Assembly (NCBI GenBank): GCA_947646735.1
Contig: CANTFK010000949.1
Coordinates: 89,200 to 153,199, forward strand
Length of the DNA: 64,000 nt
Direction: 5' to 3'
From: Peronospora farinosa
Taxonomy: Eukaryota; Oomycota; Peronosporomycetes; Peronosporales; Peronosporaceae
Made by a program: the position numbers and the translations under genes
Shown here: positions 54,428-63,500 of the stretch, one piece after another
Numbering within the stretch: position 1 is the stretch's first letter
How the letters are laid out: each line of letters starts with the position of its first letter
Notes under the pieces: model-generated
Databases searched by the model: none
Told to the model about the DNA's origin: nothing
What the model saw: the letters and a program-made list of their open reading frames with translations, nothing else

Positions 54428-55390
54428 CAGTGGGCTGTTAGGGATGGTGAAGGTGTGTGAAGAGGTCACGCATGAAGGTGGAATGGGATATATGGAGTGA
54501 GTAAACGATCGAGAATTGCCGATCGAATTTATTGATCACGATTTCACGATTAAAGGAAGAAAAAAGTTTGGATGCGATCCAAGTGGAATTCAAAGATTCA
54601 AATTATACGAAAAAATTGCATTTACCAAGATACATCAGAGAAATTACTCACGAGCTACAAAGTTGTCGGCCAGGCGGGCAACGTAATATCCGGGATGATC
54701 TTCAATCGAAGAGCGAAATTGGTTTCGCCAGGGTTCCGTCGACTTACTCATGGAATACGCGGTGATTAGATTATGAATGTTGATTCGCTTTGTGGCCAAT
54801 CCTTAATAACACAATTTCATCTCGTTCGGACGAGGAAAGTGAAGAAATATGGGGTCCAACAGGATGTCGAGGTCACAATGGCCGTCGATCATACCTTGAA
54901 GAATCTTCAGCAACACGTTTTTTCATCTGGGGCCAGATCTTGATAACTGTTGGCTTCGTTTGTTAGCAAAAGTGGCTAACGCAGGATCGGATCGGCGCAT
55001 CTTGATGGAAATCGGAAGAAATTGGGTCGCTTAGCATAGGGCTTGACGGTGACGGAGTTCGAAGGCATGATACATAGTAATCAATTCCGAGTACCAACTA
55101 GTTTGCGGCACGAAATTGGATCGACCATAAGCTCGTATATATTCCAAGGCTGGGAATCATATAATCGCTTAATCTGGGAAGAATTGATCAATCCAGACGA
55201 CCAGTGGGTTACGGCTTTCTTTCTCGAATAACATGTCAATTTCGAAAAGTGATGGAAGAAAATATTCAAATTCAACTTCGAGACACATGTCAAGCTTCTT
55301 TTCCGAGCCGACCAAGGAAAAAATCGGCAGGTGATCGAAAAACCCGATCACAATAGCCTGAAAGCTATTGATCGCGAGAAATAGTTTTGG
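54428..55390 (+). pseudogene. Unrecognised degenerate coding region on the plus strand
   Basis: Downstream of the B1 chromodomain, short plus-strand frames look like one broken protein rich in W, Y and F. They include DAIQVEFKDSNYTKKLHLPR, YKVVGQAGNVISGMIFNRRA, ITQFHLVRTRKVKKYGVQQD, DNCWLRLLAKVANAGSDRRI and PTSLRHEIGSTISSYIFQGW. The opposite strand is lower in complexity here. It may be part of a gag or an additional ORF of family B. I cannot name it. Confidence 0.4.
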
Positions 55391-55739
55391 CTGGGTGATT
55401 CATATATTCTTCCGTGGGTAACAGCTGATTGCATGGAATTCGACACTTTGCTACCGATGCTGTCGGAATCATAGGACGACTCCCCAAAGATATCGGCCAT
55501 GGATACGGGAAGCTGAGTACTAGAAGGTGAAGCAATCGGTCTGGAAGTGTCGACCACTATCGGTGAGGAAGGCGGAGCCGTCTCGGACTGTATCACCACA
55601 CGTCGTCGGTAAGTGGACCAAGACGAAGATAACGCAGCCATCAACGAATCGTCGTTCTGGTCTGACGAGCTAAAAGATCGATCATCTTCGTCAGAGTTAC
55701 CGGCAGTGGAACAGGAGGAGCAGGCGAGAGGGATCCATC

Positions 55740-56524
55740 AGGGACTTAAATTTTGGATATAAATTGGTCGGAAAAGGGAGTGGGAGGTGAACTCGGGGAC
55801 GTAGTAGCACTGCGTGACCGCTTCGAAATTGTCTTATCTGGGGTAGTTACTTGGTGCGGACGTTTGTTCCGTTGAGGAAACGTGTCAGAAGAAATAGTAG
55901 GAGGCAACGAGAAGGAAGCCGAAAATCCGGCACCAGGAAGCAAATCGGTTAAGCGAGCAACAAGAAGGAAGCCGAAAATCCGGCACCAGGAAGCAAATAG
56001 GTTAAGCGAGCAACGAGAGAGTCTCGAGCGCGGAGAGCTTGATCGCGTTGTTCGTCTTAATTGGCTAACGTCCGCGCTAGATGATTGCGCTCGTTTTCTC
56101 GATCGACTAATTTCTGCGCCAACTGATTACGCTCGATCTGATCCAGCTTGCATGCGCTTTGCGATTCCTGTCTTTTCTGTTTTGATTTGGAGAGGTGAGC
56201 CTTAAATTCATTCTCGGAAGCGATGTATTGGGAGGCTAGACCTTCGGCAACTTTCATTGCAGCGATAATTTTGGCCAGCTTGTTCTCGATGGCAGCTAGT
56301 TGGAATTGGAATTTTTCTTGGTCTCTATCCCGGTCTGCAATCGCTTTAAGAAGAGAAGATCGTAAGTCCAAGATTTCTTGGCAGTAATCTTCTGCTTTTC
56401 CCAATTCTTCGCGATAATCATCCACCAAGTTATTGGCGTCATCCAGTTCGTGGCGCAGAGAGTTATATATTTCGTTGGCATATTCCACGAAAGACTTTCC
56501 GATCAATTTAGATCTCCTTGTCAA
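55740..56524 (-). pseudogene. B2 gag with coiled coil
   Basis: The minus-strand frame 56057-56524 (155 codons) is charged and heptad-rich: NSLRHELDDANNLVDDYREE, LRSSLLKAIADRDRDQEKFQ and RNQLAQKLVDRENERNHLAR. After a frameshift the strand continues with LLPGAGFSASFSLPPTISSD and a Ser/Thr/Pro-rich basic part (about 55746-55943). A capsid-like structural role in family B is inferred from its place downstream of an LTR and leader. Inside it, 55916-56000 holds a short direct repeat (GAAGCCGAAAATCCGGCACC twice, about 55 bp apart). Confidence 0.55.
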
Positions 56525-57029
56525 ACCATCGCACCGAGTCTCTTGGAAGCGTACAGCTTCGCGAACAAATCGTAGTTTACCTAAACGTACGGATCGAGTC
56601 GACTTTACAGATAATCGAAGAGATTGTCGATTTGGGCCTTCAAAGTGGATCGATCACCGATGGAAGGGGCGTGACTTGACTTTTGTGGAATTCCGAAGAT
56701 GATGTTGGAGCTTAGCTAGGAGGTAAGCTGAGATGGGTAACGTCTTATGGTGTCGACGTCATAACCGGAAAATTTGATGATCCAAAATTCGGGACAAATG
56801 ATGAAATCACAGGATCATTGAGATCAACGGTCGTATCGGTGGGAATGGCTGGTGACGTAACATTCTAAGGAGACGAAGACATGATGGGCAAAAAAATTAA
56901 TGACGAAGACAAACAAATTAAATGGTGCACGGATCACCAGCACTGAATGCTGGAATTCAGTGAAGGGGACGGCTGTGGTGAAGTCGATCGAAGGATCTTT
57001 GATCAACGGTGGGAAATGATTGGAGTGTG
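56525..57029 (-). other. B2 leader
   Basis: The region lies between the LTR/primer site and the gag coiled coil. Its first part on the minus strand (GGTCCACACTCC, then GATCGACTTCACCACAG) matches the leader downstream of the B1 LTR. No complete gene. Confidence 0.5.
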
Positions 57030-57944
57030 GACCACATACATGGAATGAATCTATATTATGGGATTATACTTGGTTATACTATGGGATCGATCTGATTTTA
57101 TCAGGTCGATCAATCGATCGCATATGATCGTTACAGCCAAAGTGAAGATTACGACTACATGTCGACCTTTTATGCTCGATCATGATTGATTGGGATCGCG
57201 ATTGAAGCAATGGGCATGGATGTAATTTCGATCAGATCAACATGGGTACATTTGCGATCACGATCGACGAATGCGATCACGATTGACGAATGCGATCACG
57301 ATCGACATCGTAACCAAGAGTGAGATCGCCGTTATATTATAGTGGGCCACATATCGAGATCTGATTTATTCGGAAGGACGACGCGGCACAGAAGACCCTG
57401 GTATACAGATAGGCAGCATCGTAGGTTTTAGTATTTGATTGGTTAGCTTTAAAAAGGGTTTCTTTTACTTCTAACTACGCACGCAGACTTCTCTTCCGGT
57501 GTGATATTTTTGGCCCCCCGACGATCAAGAGTTTCTGTCACCAGTTCCTACGAGTAATATCCCTGGATTGTTTGGCCAGGGATTACAAAACCTCTCACAA
57601 ACAAACTTCGCCTGCGATTGGACGCATTATCACGTAAAGGACAAGGCACAAGATCGCGAGACGGCTCAAGTGGTCAGAAGATCAAGTGAAATCAAGTGGA
57701 TCAAGTATCTACATTTTTGGATAAGGCGGTGTCAGGGCAGACCAGGGTGACTCATAGAGCACCCCAAGTCACCCTCGATAGCGCGAAGATTTCCGTGCGA
57801 TCAACACCCCATCCAATCCCAACCGGGGCCAATTTCAGCATCAACTTAAGTCCACCGAGAAGAGTGCAGCCCGCCCTACCAACGGGTACACAAGGTGAGG
57901 AAGGAATTGCTATACACGGAGACGGAGTACCCCCCCCCCCCCCC
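57030..57944 (-). repeat. Family-B LTR of B2, start truncated
   Basis: The reverse complement is collinear with 49246-50226 from GGTACYCCGTCTCCGTG onward. The first 60 bp or so of the LTR are missing and replaced by a run of 15 G (C at 57930-57944 on the plus strand), which probably marks a deletion breakpoint. Confidence 0.75.
57253..57312. repeat. Tandem repeat of a 19-20-bp GATC-bearing unit, three copies
   Basis: The unit GCGATCACGATCGACGAAT repeats three times within the B2 LTR. Each unit carries two GATC tetramers, or one where mutated. Confidence 0.8.
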
Positions 57945-58048
57945 GAAACCCACTCCAATACATAGTTGTGGCAAGTTTATTCACGACCTTGACGTGAGGC
58001 CAATCGGATGACGCGACAAAAAAATTAATAAACCCTTCACTGACGTCA
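57945..58048 (-). pseudogene. A3 protease-RT linker piece downstream of the insertion
   Basis: The minus strand reads SGYDVSEGFINFFVASSDWP and HVKVVNKLATT. It matches KFDVSEVFTHLMVSPSDWPN in A1 (about 4990-5060). It resumes the A3 frame after the foreign insert at 58049-58432, and is cut at 57945 by family-B sequence. Confidence 0.75.
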
Positions 58049-58267
58049 TAACCGCTTCGTCGTGTTGCCGTGCACAAGGTCAGCAACACGCTTGACCCAA
58101 CTGTTCTTGTCGTTATACAGTGCATAGGCCACATATAATGGTGTAAGCTGTGAGTGACCCATTTCTTCTGCCAGGTCGTGTGCATTGCGTATATATTCAT
58201 TCGTCTTGTCTGTAAATTCTGCCGGATTCATATTGCAATGTGTCTTTTGTGTATCCACTTGTGTCTT
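58049..58267 (-). pseudogene. Captured 5' end of a host Hsp101/ClpB chaperone gene
   Basis: From an ATG at 58231 the minus strand reads 61 residues to a TAA: MNPAEFTDKTNEYIRNAHDL, then AEEMGHSQLTPLYVAYALYN and WVKRVADLVHGNTT. This is the start of the ClpB/Hsp101 N-terminal domain, whose 'MNP..FT.KTNE....AH.LA...GH.QLTPLH.A.AL' pattern is strongly conserved. About 36 bp before the ATG (58232-58267) match no retroelement here and are probably host 5' UTR. Only the first part of the roughly 150-residue Clp N domain is present. The AAA+ modules are absent, so no disaggregase function is possible. The piece lies inside the A3 protease region next to a gag fragment of another element. Confidence 0.85.
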
Positions 58268-58432
58268 TTGCCGACACAACCAACAAGTTTGGCTTTTAAT
58301 CCTGCTCCAAGGAAGAATTCACAGAACCATTTGGGGCTAAGCCCTGTTTACCTTTACCTCCAAAAGGCTCAACAGAGCTTAAGTCTTTCCCAGTAGGGCG
58401 ACCCGCGCCTACTGGGAGTTGACGTTTTCCCC
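58268..58432 (-). pseudogene. A2-type gag end inserted in the A3 protease
   Basis: The minus strand reads GKRQLPVGAGRPTGKDLSSV, then GKGKQGLAPNGSVNSSLEQD. It is nearly the same as the end of the A2 gag (46270-46440), including the downstream DNA TTGCCGACACAACCAACAAG. It joins A3 protease sequence at QSV-R/G and the Hsp101 fragment at about 58267. Confidence 0.8.
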
Positions 58433-58790
58433 TGACGGACTGAGATAGCCAATTTATTTTTGGCTGATACCGTGACAGCCACGATATTCCAAGTATGCAA
58501 TCAAATGCATAGTTCGTCTCGTACACCAAAAATTCGTCGTTACTCTGGAAACCTTCGAAAGTGTACGGTAAAACCACTGTTTAACGCGGGACACCTTTTA
58601 GTTGTCCATCGGAAAGTTTGACAACGATGTCACCTAGACCTTCTCGAACCGTGACAGTTGATGGGAGAAGGGACAAACAGGATGCACGAAAGAAGTTGTT
58701 AGAAGCGCCAGAATATAACAGCGCTCGTAGTGGTCGCTTCACTCCAGCAACGATGAGACTGATAATAATCAGTCTCGAATCATCGCACAT
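58433..58790 (-). pseudogene. A3 pol: aspartic protease N-terminal part
   Basis: Two minus-strand frames: RPLRALLYSGASNNFFRASC, where the catalytic Asp of DSGAS is Tyr, and DIVVKLSDGQLKGVPR (58581-58790); then LPYTFEGFQSNDEFLVYETN and FDCILGISWLSRYQPKINWL (58433-58577). The domain is interrupted by the composite insert at 58432. Confidence 0.82.
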
Positions 58791-59710
58791 GGTGGTGAAT
58801 ATGAATCACTTTGGAGCTAGGAGCTCGAGCTGCCACCTGAGTACTCGAGGCTCCATTTCTTTCAGTAAGGAGCCCCGCGCCTACTGGAACCGCTCGTTTT
58901 TTGGCGGGATCACCGACGACACAGCGTCTCCTCGTGAGACAGCTGTGTTCATAGTCAACGGCGCAGGTGATCGACAGATAGCCGCATGATGGCCTGTCTT
59001 GCCACTTCATCGTGTTAGGATTGCGAATGTCGAGGCCTAATGATTTGCCGCGACCAAGAGAGGAATCGATTGCATCAAGTTCCATTGGCTCGAGGCCATA
59101 CGTGCGGGGATATTGTGACACTGCGTGCAGAACGACGACGCGACAGTGTAGTCCTCACGAAGCACGAGGCTGGACGATATCCAGCGTGACTTACGACTGG
59201 CTTTCGAGCCTCCTCAAGATGAATCTCGCTTGCGTGCAGATTTCTTCCCACTCCGACAGAGCAAGCTGTCGATGCGTGAATACGTGCAGAAGACACGTCA
59301 TATTACTTTGTGCATTTCCACGTAGCCAATTGACATGGCTTCACAAGTTCATGTCTCATTATTGGTATGCAGGAGGGAATGACGCGTTACTGCCTCACAC
59401 GTGCTAACCAAATTTCATTGAGGAGGCACTTGCCCGTGGAGAACGCCGACTCATCTACGACGAGCTTTACGAGAGCCCATTCCTTGGCTTTACCAATAAA
59501 GCAAGACAGCAGGAAATTGATCTTGGCCGTCGGAGCGTCAATTAATCTTGACGCTATTGCAATGTCCCCCTTGCTAAACCAGCCAATTAGGGGAAGACGA
59601 TCCGGACCATCACCGGAGTACGTTGACGTCACCATCTTGATAGCGTCTTGGTGCGAAGTGCGCGAGGAAGTCAATACTCGCCCATTCGCTTCGACGAGTT
59701 CGCGCACCAT
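58780..59710 (-). pseudogene. A3 gag
   Basis: Frame 59387-59710 has REVNTRPF-type and [20 protein letters not shown] capsid sequence, collinear with the A1 gag. Frames 59075-59296 and 58780-59121 carry the rest (GLEPMELDAIDSS, the usual EPMELD motif before the nucleocapsid). Stops and shifts are frequent, and no intact zinc knuckle is visible. Confidence 0.75.
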
Positions 59711-59913
59711 TTAGTCTTGGATGGCAGCACGTTAATCATCGTACGTCGCTGTGCTCAGCAGCGACGTCACGATATTTAACCAGACACCGCCGCAAGGCGG
59801 TGTAATGCCTGCCACTTCACCGAGGTGAGATGTGGGAAGTCAGAATGCTCCAGCGAGACCGCTGGAGCCACCAAAGACTCGTCCAAGTTCATCTCGAATC
59901 TGGTCATTGGAAG

Positions 59914-59931
59914 GAATACGAAGTGCTACCA
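59914..59931 (-). other. Primer-binding site of A3
   Basis: The minus strand reads TGGTAGCACTTCGTATTC, 2 bp inside the LTR. It differs from the A1 site at two or three bases. Confidence 0.7.
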
Positions 59932-59933
59932 GG

Positions 59934-60250
59934 TGTAACGGGATAAGGACCCGTTACCGTCTTACACTAAAAGGGGTTGAGGAAGCGCTCTTAATTCACT
60001 TGTAGATATAACTCTGTTTCATTTTTGTATAGTTTTAATTCGCAGTAAGTGCGAATATGTTCCCTAGCTCAGGGAAACGACGCAATATGGAAGTCAATTT
60101 ATTATTGGCTAATTTTTGGGTCTGGCACCCCAATAATAAACCAATAATAAAATGACGCGCAGTATCCGCCAATCAGATACTGCCCTATGCCTACTTATGT
60201 AATATGTATTATTCTTATAAACTACTTATGTAATACGTTGCCCCTTTACA
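59934..60250 (-). repeat. 5' LTR of A3 (317 bp)
   Basis: On the plus strand it runs from TGTAACGGGA to GCCCCTTTACA. It is related to the A1 LTR (shared AACTCTG, CCCAATAATAAA and CTACTTATGTAAT-like blocks). Inside it ACTACTTATGTAATA recurs (about 60190 and 60222). Its outer edge at 60250 interrupts the protease of A4. Confidence 0.85.
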
Positions 60251-60720
60251 ACAAGCCTCTCGCAGGAGCACATCCTTTCCGTTGTCCTTCGTAGAGTTAG
60301 CGACTGTGCGTGTACGCCAGTCTATCCATGGTTGGTGTTTAGCCAACCAAGGCATGCCTAGGATGAGGTCATACGGACTCTCCATACGTAACACTGTGAA
60401 CATCTCTACAAGAGAAGTCACTGAAACTGAAGGCGAGTTAAACTTGAACTCCCTCCGATTTAACGAGTGCGCCGTTTGCTAAACGAACGGTCGCCCCTTC
60501 TCGCTTGCCATCCTGGCAAAGCGACTCATAACTCGCCGGTCTCTTTTTCAGAGCCGCTAGTTTCACAAAATTCTGTGATGCACCCGAATCCACGAGAAAA
60601 GTTCATTACTTGATCATAGCCTCGTACTCGAGCGCAATAGACCAAAAGGGTTGAGGTCCGACCTTTCGGAACCTCAGGTACTATGCTACCCATTTGTTCG
60701 ATCACTCTGAACTTAGGGGT
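60251..60720 (-). pseudogene. A4 pol: aspartic protease, interrupted by A3
   Basis: Minus-strand sequence at 60251-60421 reads LVEMFTVLRMESPYDLILGM and PWLAKHQPWIDWRTRTV, the C-terminal ILGMPWL part of the protease. The N-terminal part lies at about 60480-60600 in other frames (FLVDSGASQNFVKLAALKKR-like, with stops). Translation past GKDVLLREACC runs into the A3 LTR. Confidence 0.75.
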
Positions 60721-60724
60721 AGCT

Positions 60725-61633
60725 TCAGAGTCCGCGACAGTAGGGTATCCCGCCCCTACTGCGCTCCCGCATTTCCCGACCAGGTGCTGAACCCGTGCGT
60801 CGTGCACGCTGATTTTTCGCACCTCCCTTCGGGTTGGGAGACCCTTTGCTGGCTGCCTTAGCACCAGCAGTAAGTTTGGCATAGAAGCGAGCCATCATAT
60901 GGCCTCGCTTGCCGCACTTGTAGCAGATCACATCGGCATTGTCCAATTCCATTGGAGTGGTTTCCGACGTCTCGGCCGAAGGCTTATGATAAGCTGTCGC
61001 CATGGCACTGTTGTAGGGTTTCTCCTCAATCATGGCAATTTCAATTGCCTCCTCCATCGTCGCTGGCACCTTTCTGAAAAGGGACTGACAAGAGGGGCCG
61101 TGCCGTAGTCCGTTCATGATTGTAGGCATCTTAATGTGTTCCGGTATCGGATACACATTAATGGACGTAGAAAGAGAACGCATCTCCTGCACAAATTCTT
61201 GCAGAGATCGTTTCGCCTGTCGTGCTCCAATGAAAGCGCCTGAAGTACCACTTCATTGTTAAGCGGCTGTTACAAGGCGCGAATCTTTGACTTAAAGATC
61301 GTCCATGATAAAAACGCATCGGCGTTTGCCATAAGCGCAGAGTAAGTCCACTCTGACGCTTTGCCACGAAAATTTGACATGGCATACGACACCATCCTGG
61401 TGTCTTCTTTGATGAGCTGCGCCATACCGCTGCGGTGAAGTGCTGGTTTTTTGCGATATGGGGACCCCAGAATCCAGTTGGATTCGGAGTGTAGACCATG
61501 GGTCAGGGACAGGAGACCAGAGAGACAGGAGCCTCGAAGGGGAGCGACCGTTGGTGGAGAACAATCCGCAGGACCCACAGCAGAAAATCAGCATCAAGGT
61601 ACCGGTTAACCGGTACCAAAGGGAGTTGATCAT
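60725..61633 (-). pseudogene. A4 gag
   Basis: Frames 61270-61578 (SYAMSNFRGKASEWTYSALM) and 60725-61192 (QEMRSLSTSINVYPIPEHIK, TPMELDNADVICYKCGKRGH) cover capsid and nucleocapsid. The zinc knuckle reads CYKCGKRGHMMARF, with the final Cys replaced. The family is related to A1 and A3. Upstream it is cut near 61633 before any LTR. Confidence 0.78.
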
Positions 61634-61639
61634 GGCTCC

Positions 61640-61806
61640 TCATTGATCGACCCGGCCCCTCGTTGGTAGACCCGGGCCCCTCATCGGTCGACCTGGGTCC
61701 CTCATTGGTCGACCCGGTCCCTCGTTGGTCGACCCGGTCCCTCGCTGGTAGACCTGGGTCCCTCGTTGGTCGACCCGGTCCCTCATTGGTCGACCTCGGC
61801 CCCTCG
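61640..61806. repeat. 20-21-bp tandem repeat, eight copies
   Basis: The unit is TCATTGGTCGACCCGGTCCC with small changes (TCGTTGGTAGACCTGGGTCCC and so on). Most units contain GTCGAC or GTAGAC. The array lies between the A4 gag start and the B3 LTR. Confidence 0.9.
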
Positions 61807-61829
61807 GGGTTCAGCCACTCCTGACCAAT

Positions 61830-62482
61830 TAATACAAGGATCAGACCAGTCGACGCGAGGAATCAGAGCATCAGGCAAGGATAGAGTAAAGGAGTTAAAA
61901 GGATAGGACTATATTAAATACTACTCAATTTGCGATCTACGTGGCACGAATCCGTCACCCAAGAAGGACTTGCTCTAAGTTACTCACTGTTCCGGGAAGG
62001 GATGAATTTTGGCCCCCCGTCGAAGACAGTTGTGTAGCGAAGTTCAAGTGCGAATAGAGCTCCAGGATATATTTGGCCTATGAGCTCGTTCGAGTAGTAA
62101 CACCCCCCAAGGTCCGCTATCGGAAGCGGCCTCCCTTACCTCACGGTCCGGGAGCAGAGTAAAGGTCAGGTGGTTGATACCCCTGAAACAAGAAGGAAAA
62201 GGCCAGAGACGACAAGCTCCCTGTAGAATTTGGCTCTAAGTCCACTCTCGACAAGGTCGATCGAGTGGCCACCTACCGGCCCACCGAGTGAAGCATATCC
62301 AATCGAGGCCCCCCATGTCTACCTCCCTCAAGGCAGACATCTACATCGTCACCAAGTCCTCCGAAGAGTACAATTCGCCAGCCGACGGGTACACAAGGTG
62401 AGAAGAAGATCCATACGCGGCATCGGGGTACCCCCTCCGACAGTCGGCAGTCCGGCACAGTGAGTGGTTTGGGGTCACATCA
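61830..62482 (-). repeat. 3' LTR of B3 (inner end uncertain)
   Basis: On the minus strand it starts TGATGTGACCCC at 62482. It shares with the B1 LTR the GGGGTACCCC, CACCTTGTGTACCCGTCGG and GGGGGGCCAAAA blocks. It is clearly more diverged than B1 versus B2, and similarity fades below about 61950. The 20-bp repeat array may be part of its end. Confidence 0.65.
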
Positions 62483-62981
62483 TACTATTCTGAGAACCCA
62501 CTCCACCACATGAGTATCCTCTCTTATTCCCCGTAAACGGCTGGTTTGTGGACTGGTGGAGCTCCACGATGCCTACGTAGACGCATCGCGCCAGAGTCTG
62601 TGGGAGGTTCGGCACCGTCTTCCTTGATCCATAGCTCTTCGTGCCAGCACTGCGTACATCTCCCGAATTTATAACGCCAGGAAGAAACGACGGGCCAAGG
62701 CGACGCAGGCTTGAATGGGAGTGCTGAAGAAGGTCCTGCAAGGGATGGTAGTAGGTCACTGTGACTTGGACATCCTGCTGAACCCCTTTTTCCAGCCAGT
62801 TACCTCCACGCGTCAACTGTCTTACTGGACCCCAAGGGTCGACCAGGAGAGTTCTCAACCGGGGCTGATGGAGGCGTTGCAGGTGGTGGATGATGTCGAA
62901 CCGTGGCGCATCTTTTACCACAAGAACATCCATTAGCATCGGGTTTCTCCGGCTCCATGGCAAGTTTTCTCCGCCCGACAA
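62475..62981 (-). other. Unrecognised 168-codon frame before the B3 LTR
   Basis: The minus-strand frame ends at the LTR start. It holds no known domain (VVKDAPRFDIIHHLQRLHQP, VTVTYYHPLQDLLQHSHSSL). It includes the polypurine-like TGTGGTGGAGTGGG (62497-62510). It may be an open stretch of 3' untranslated element sequence and not a gene. Confidence 0.3.
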
Positions 62982-63244
62982 CGCCTGAGGGTTATCAATA
63001 GCTTAAATTGTATCCTTAATAAGCTGATAATGCCATTTCATCTCGAAATCCCTAGAACATTCTTGATCTTCCTCTTTGATGTCATATCTTAGGTAGTCCC
63101 TCGGTGTCCTCTACAGGTTAGCAATACTTCACTCTTCTTGCCCCGCTTCACTTCTCGAATACATACCTGGACCAATTCTGTGCATGCAACAAATTCCACC
63201 TCCTTCTTGTATCATCTTGGCCTTCCCAAGATGAACTCTCCTTT
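62982..63244. other. B3 3' region, nothing recognised
   Basis: The stretch lies between the B3 chromodomain and the frame above. No motif is seen on either strand. Confidence 0.4.
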
Positions 63245-63500
63245 CTACTCCTCATGGCTCTGCATCACCTCAAAACGATTACGAGTGACTTGCCTGCCTT
63301 CGTAGTCCTCAAGTAGTCCACCGCAATTGAGGTCCACCTCATCTACCCACGACGGATCGGAGTATCCTTTCCACTGCACCAGGTACTCACATTGAATACG
63401 ACCATAACGGGTTTTCCTTCCCATGCGCTTGTCAAGAACCATCTCCATTTCATACTCATTGTCTTACAATTCTGCATCCCAACTATCCTCTGGTAACAGG
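63245..63500 (-). pseudogene. B3 pol: chromodomain
   Basis: The minus strand reads RMGRKTRYGRIQCEYLVQWK, then GYSDPSWVDEVDLNCGGLLE and RNRFEVMQSHEE followed by a stop. It is a clean chromodomain with its aromatic residues intact, and better preserved than in B1. Confidence 0.88.

Noticed and set aside
55348..55644. Minus-strand Ser/Thr-rich frame as a continuation of B2 gag
   Set aside because: It is low in complexity, and the opposite strand reads more protein-like. The strand cannot be decided, so it was not listed as a gene.
58232..58279. Upstream extension of the Hsp101-like frame by 16 codons
   Set aside because: The extension opens only from a non-ATG codon. The conserved ClpB start MNP is at the ATG at 58231, so the extra codons are leader or retroelement DNA.
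62715..62936. Plus-strand frame opposite the B3 3' region as another antisense ORF
   Set aside because: It is short (73 codons), has no similarity to the A2 or A0 antisense frames, and its composition is uninformative.
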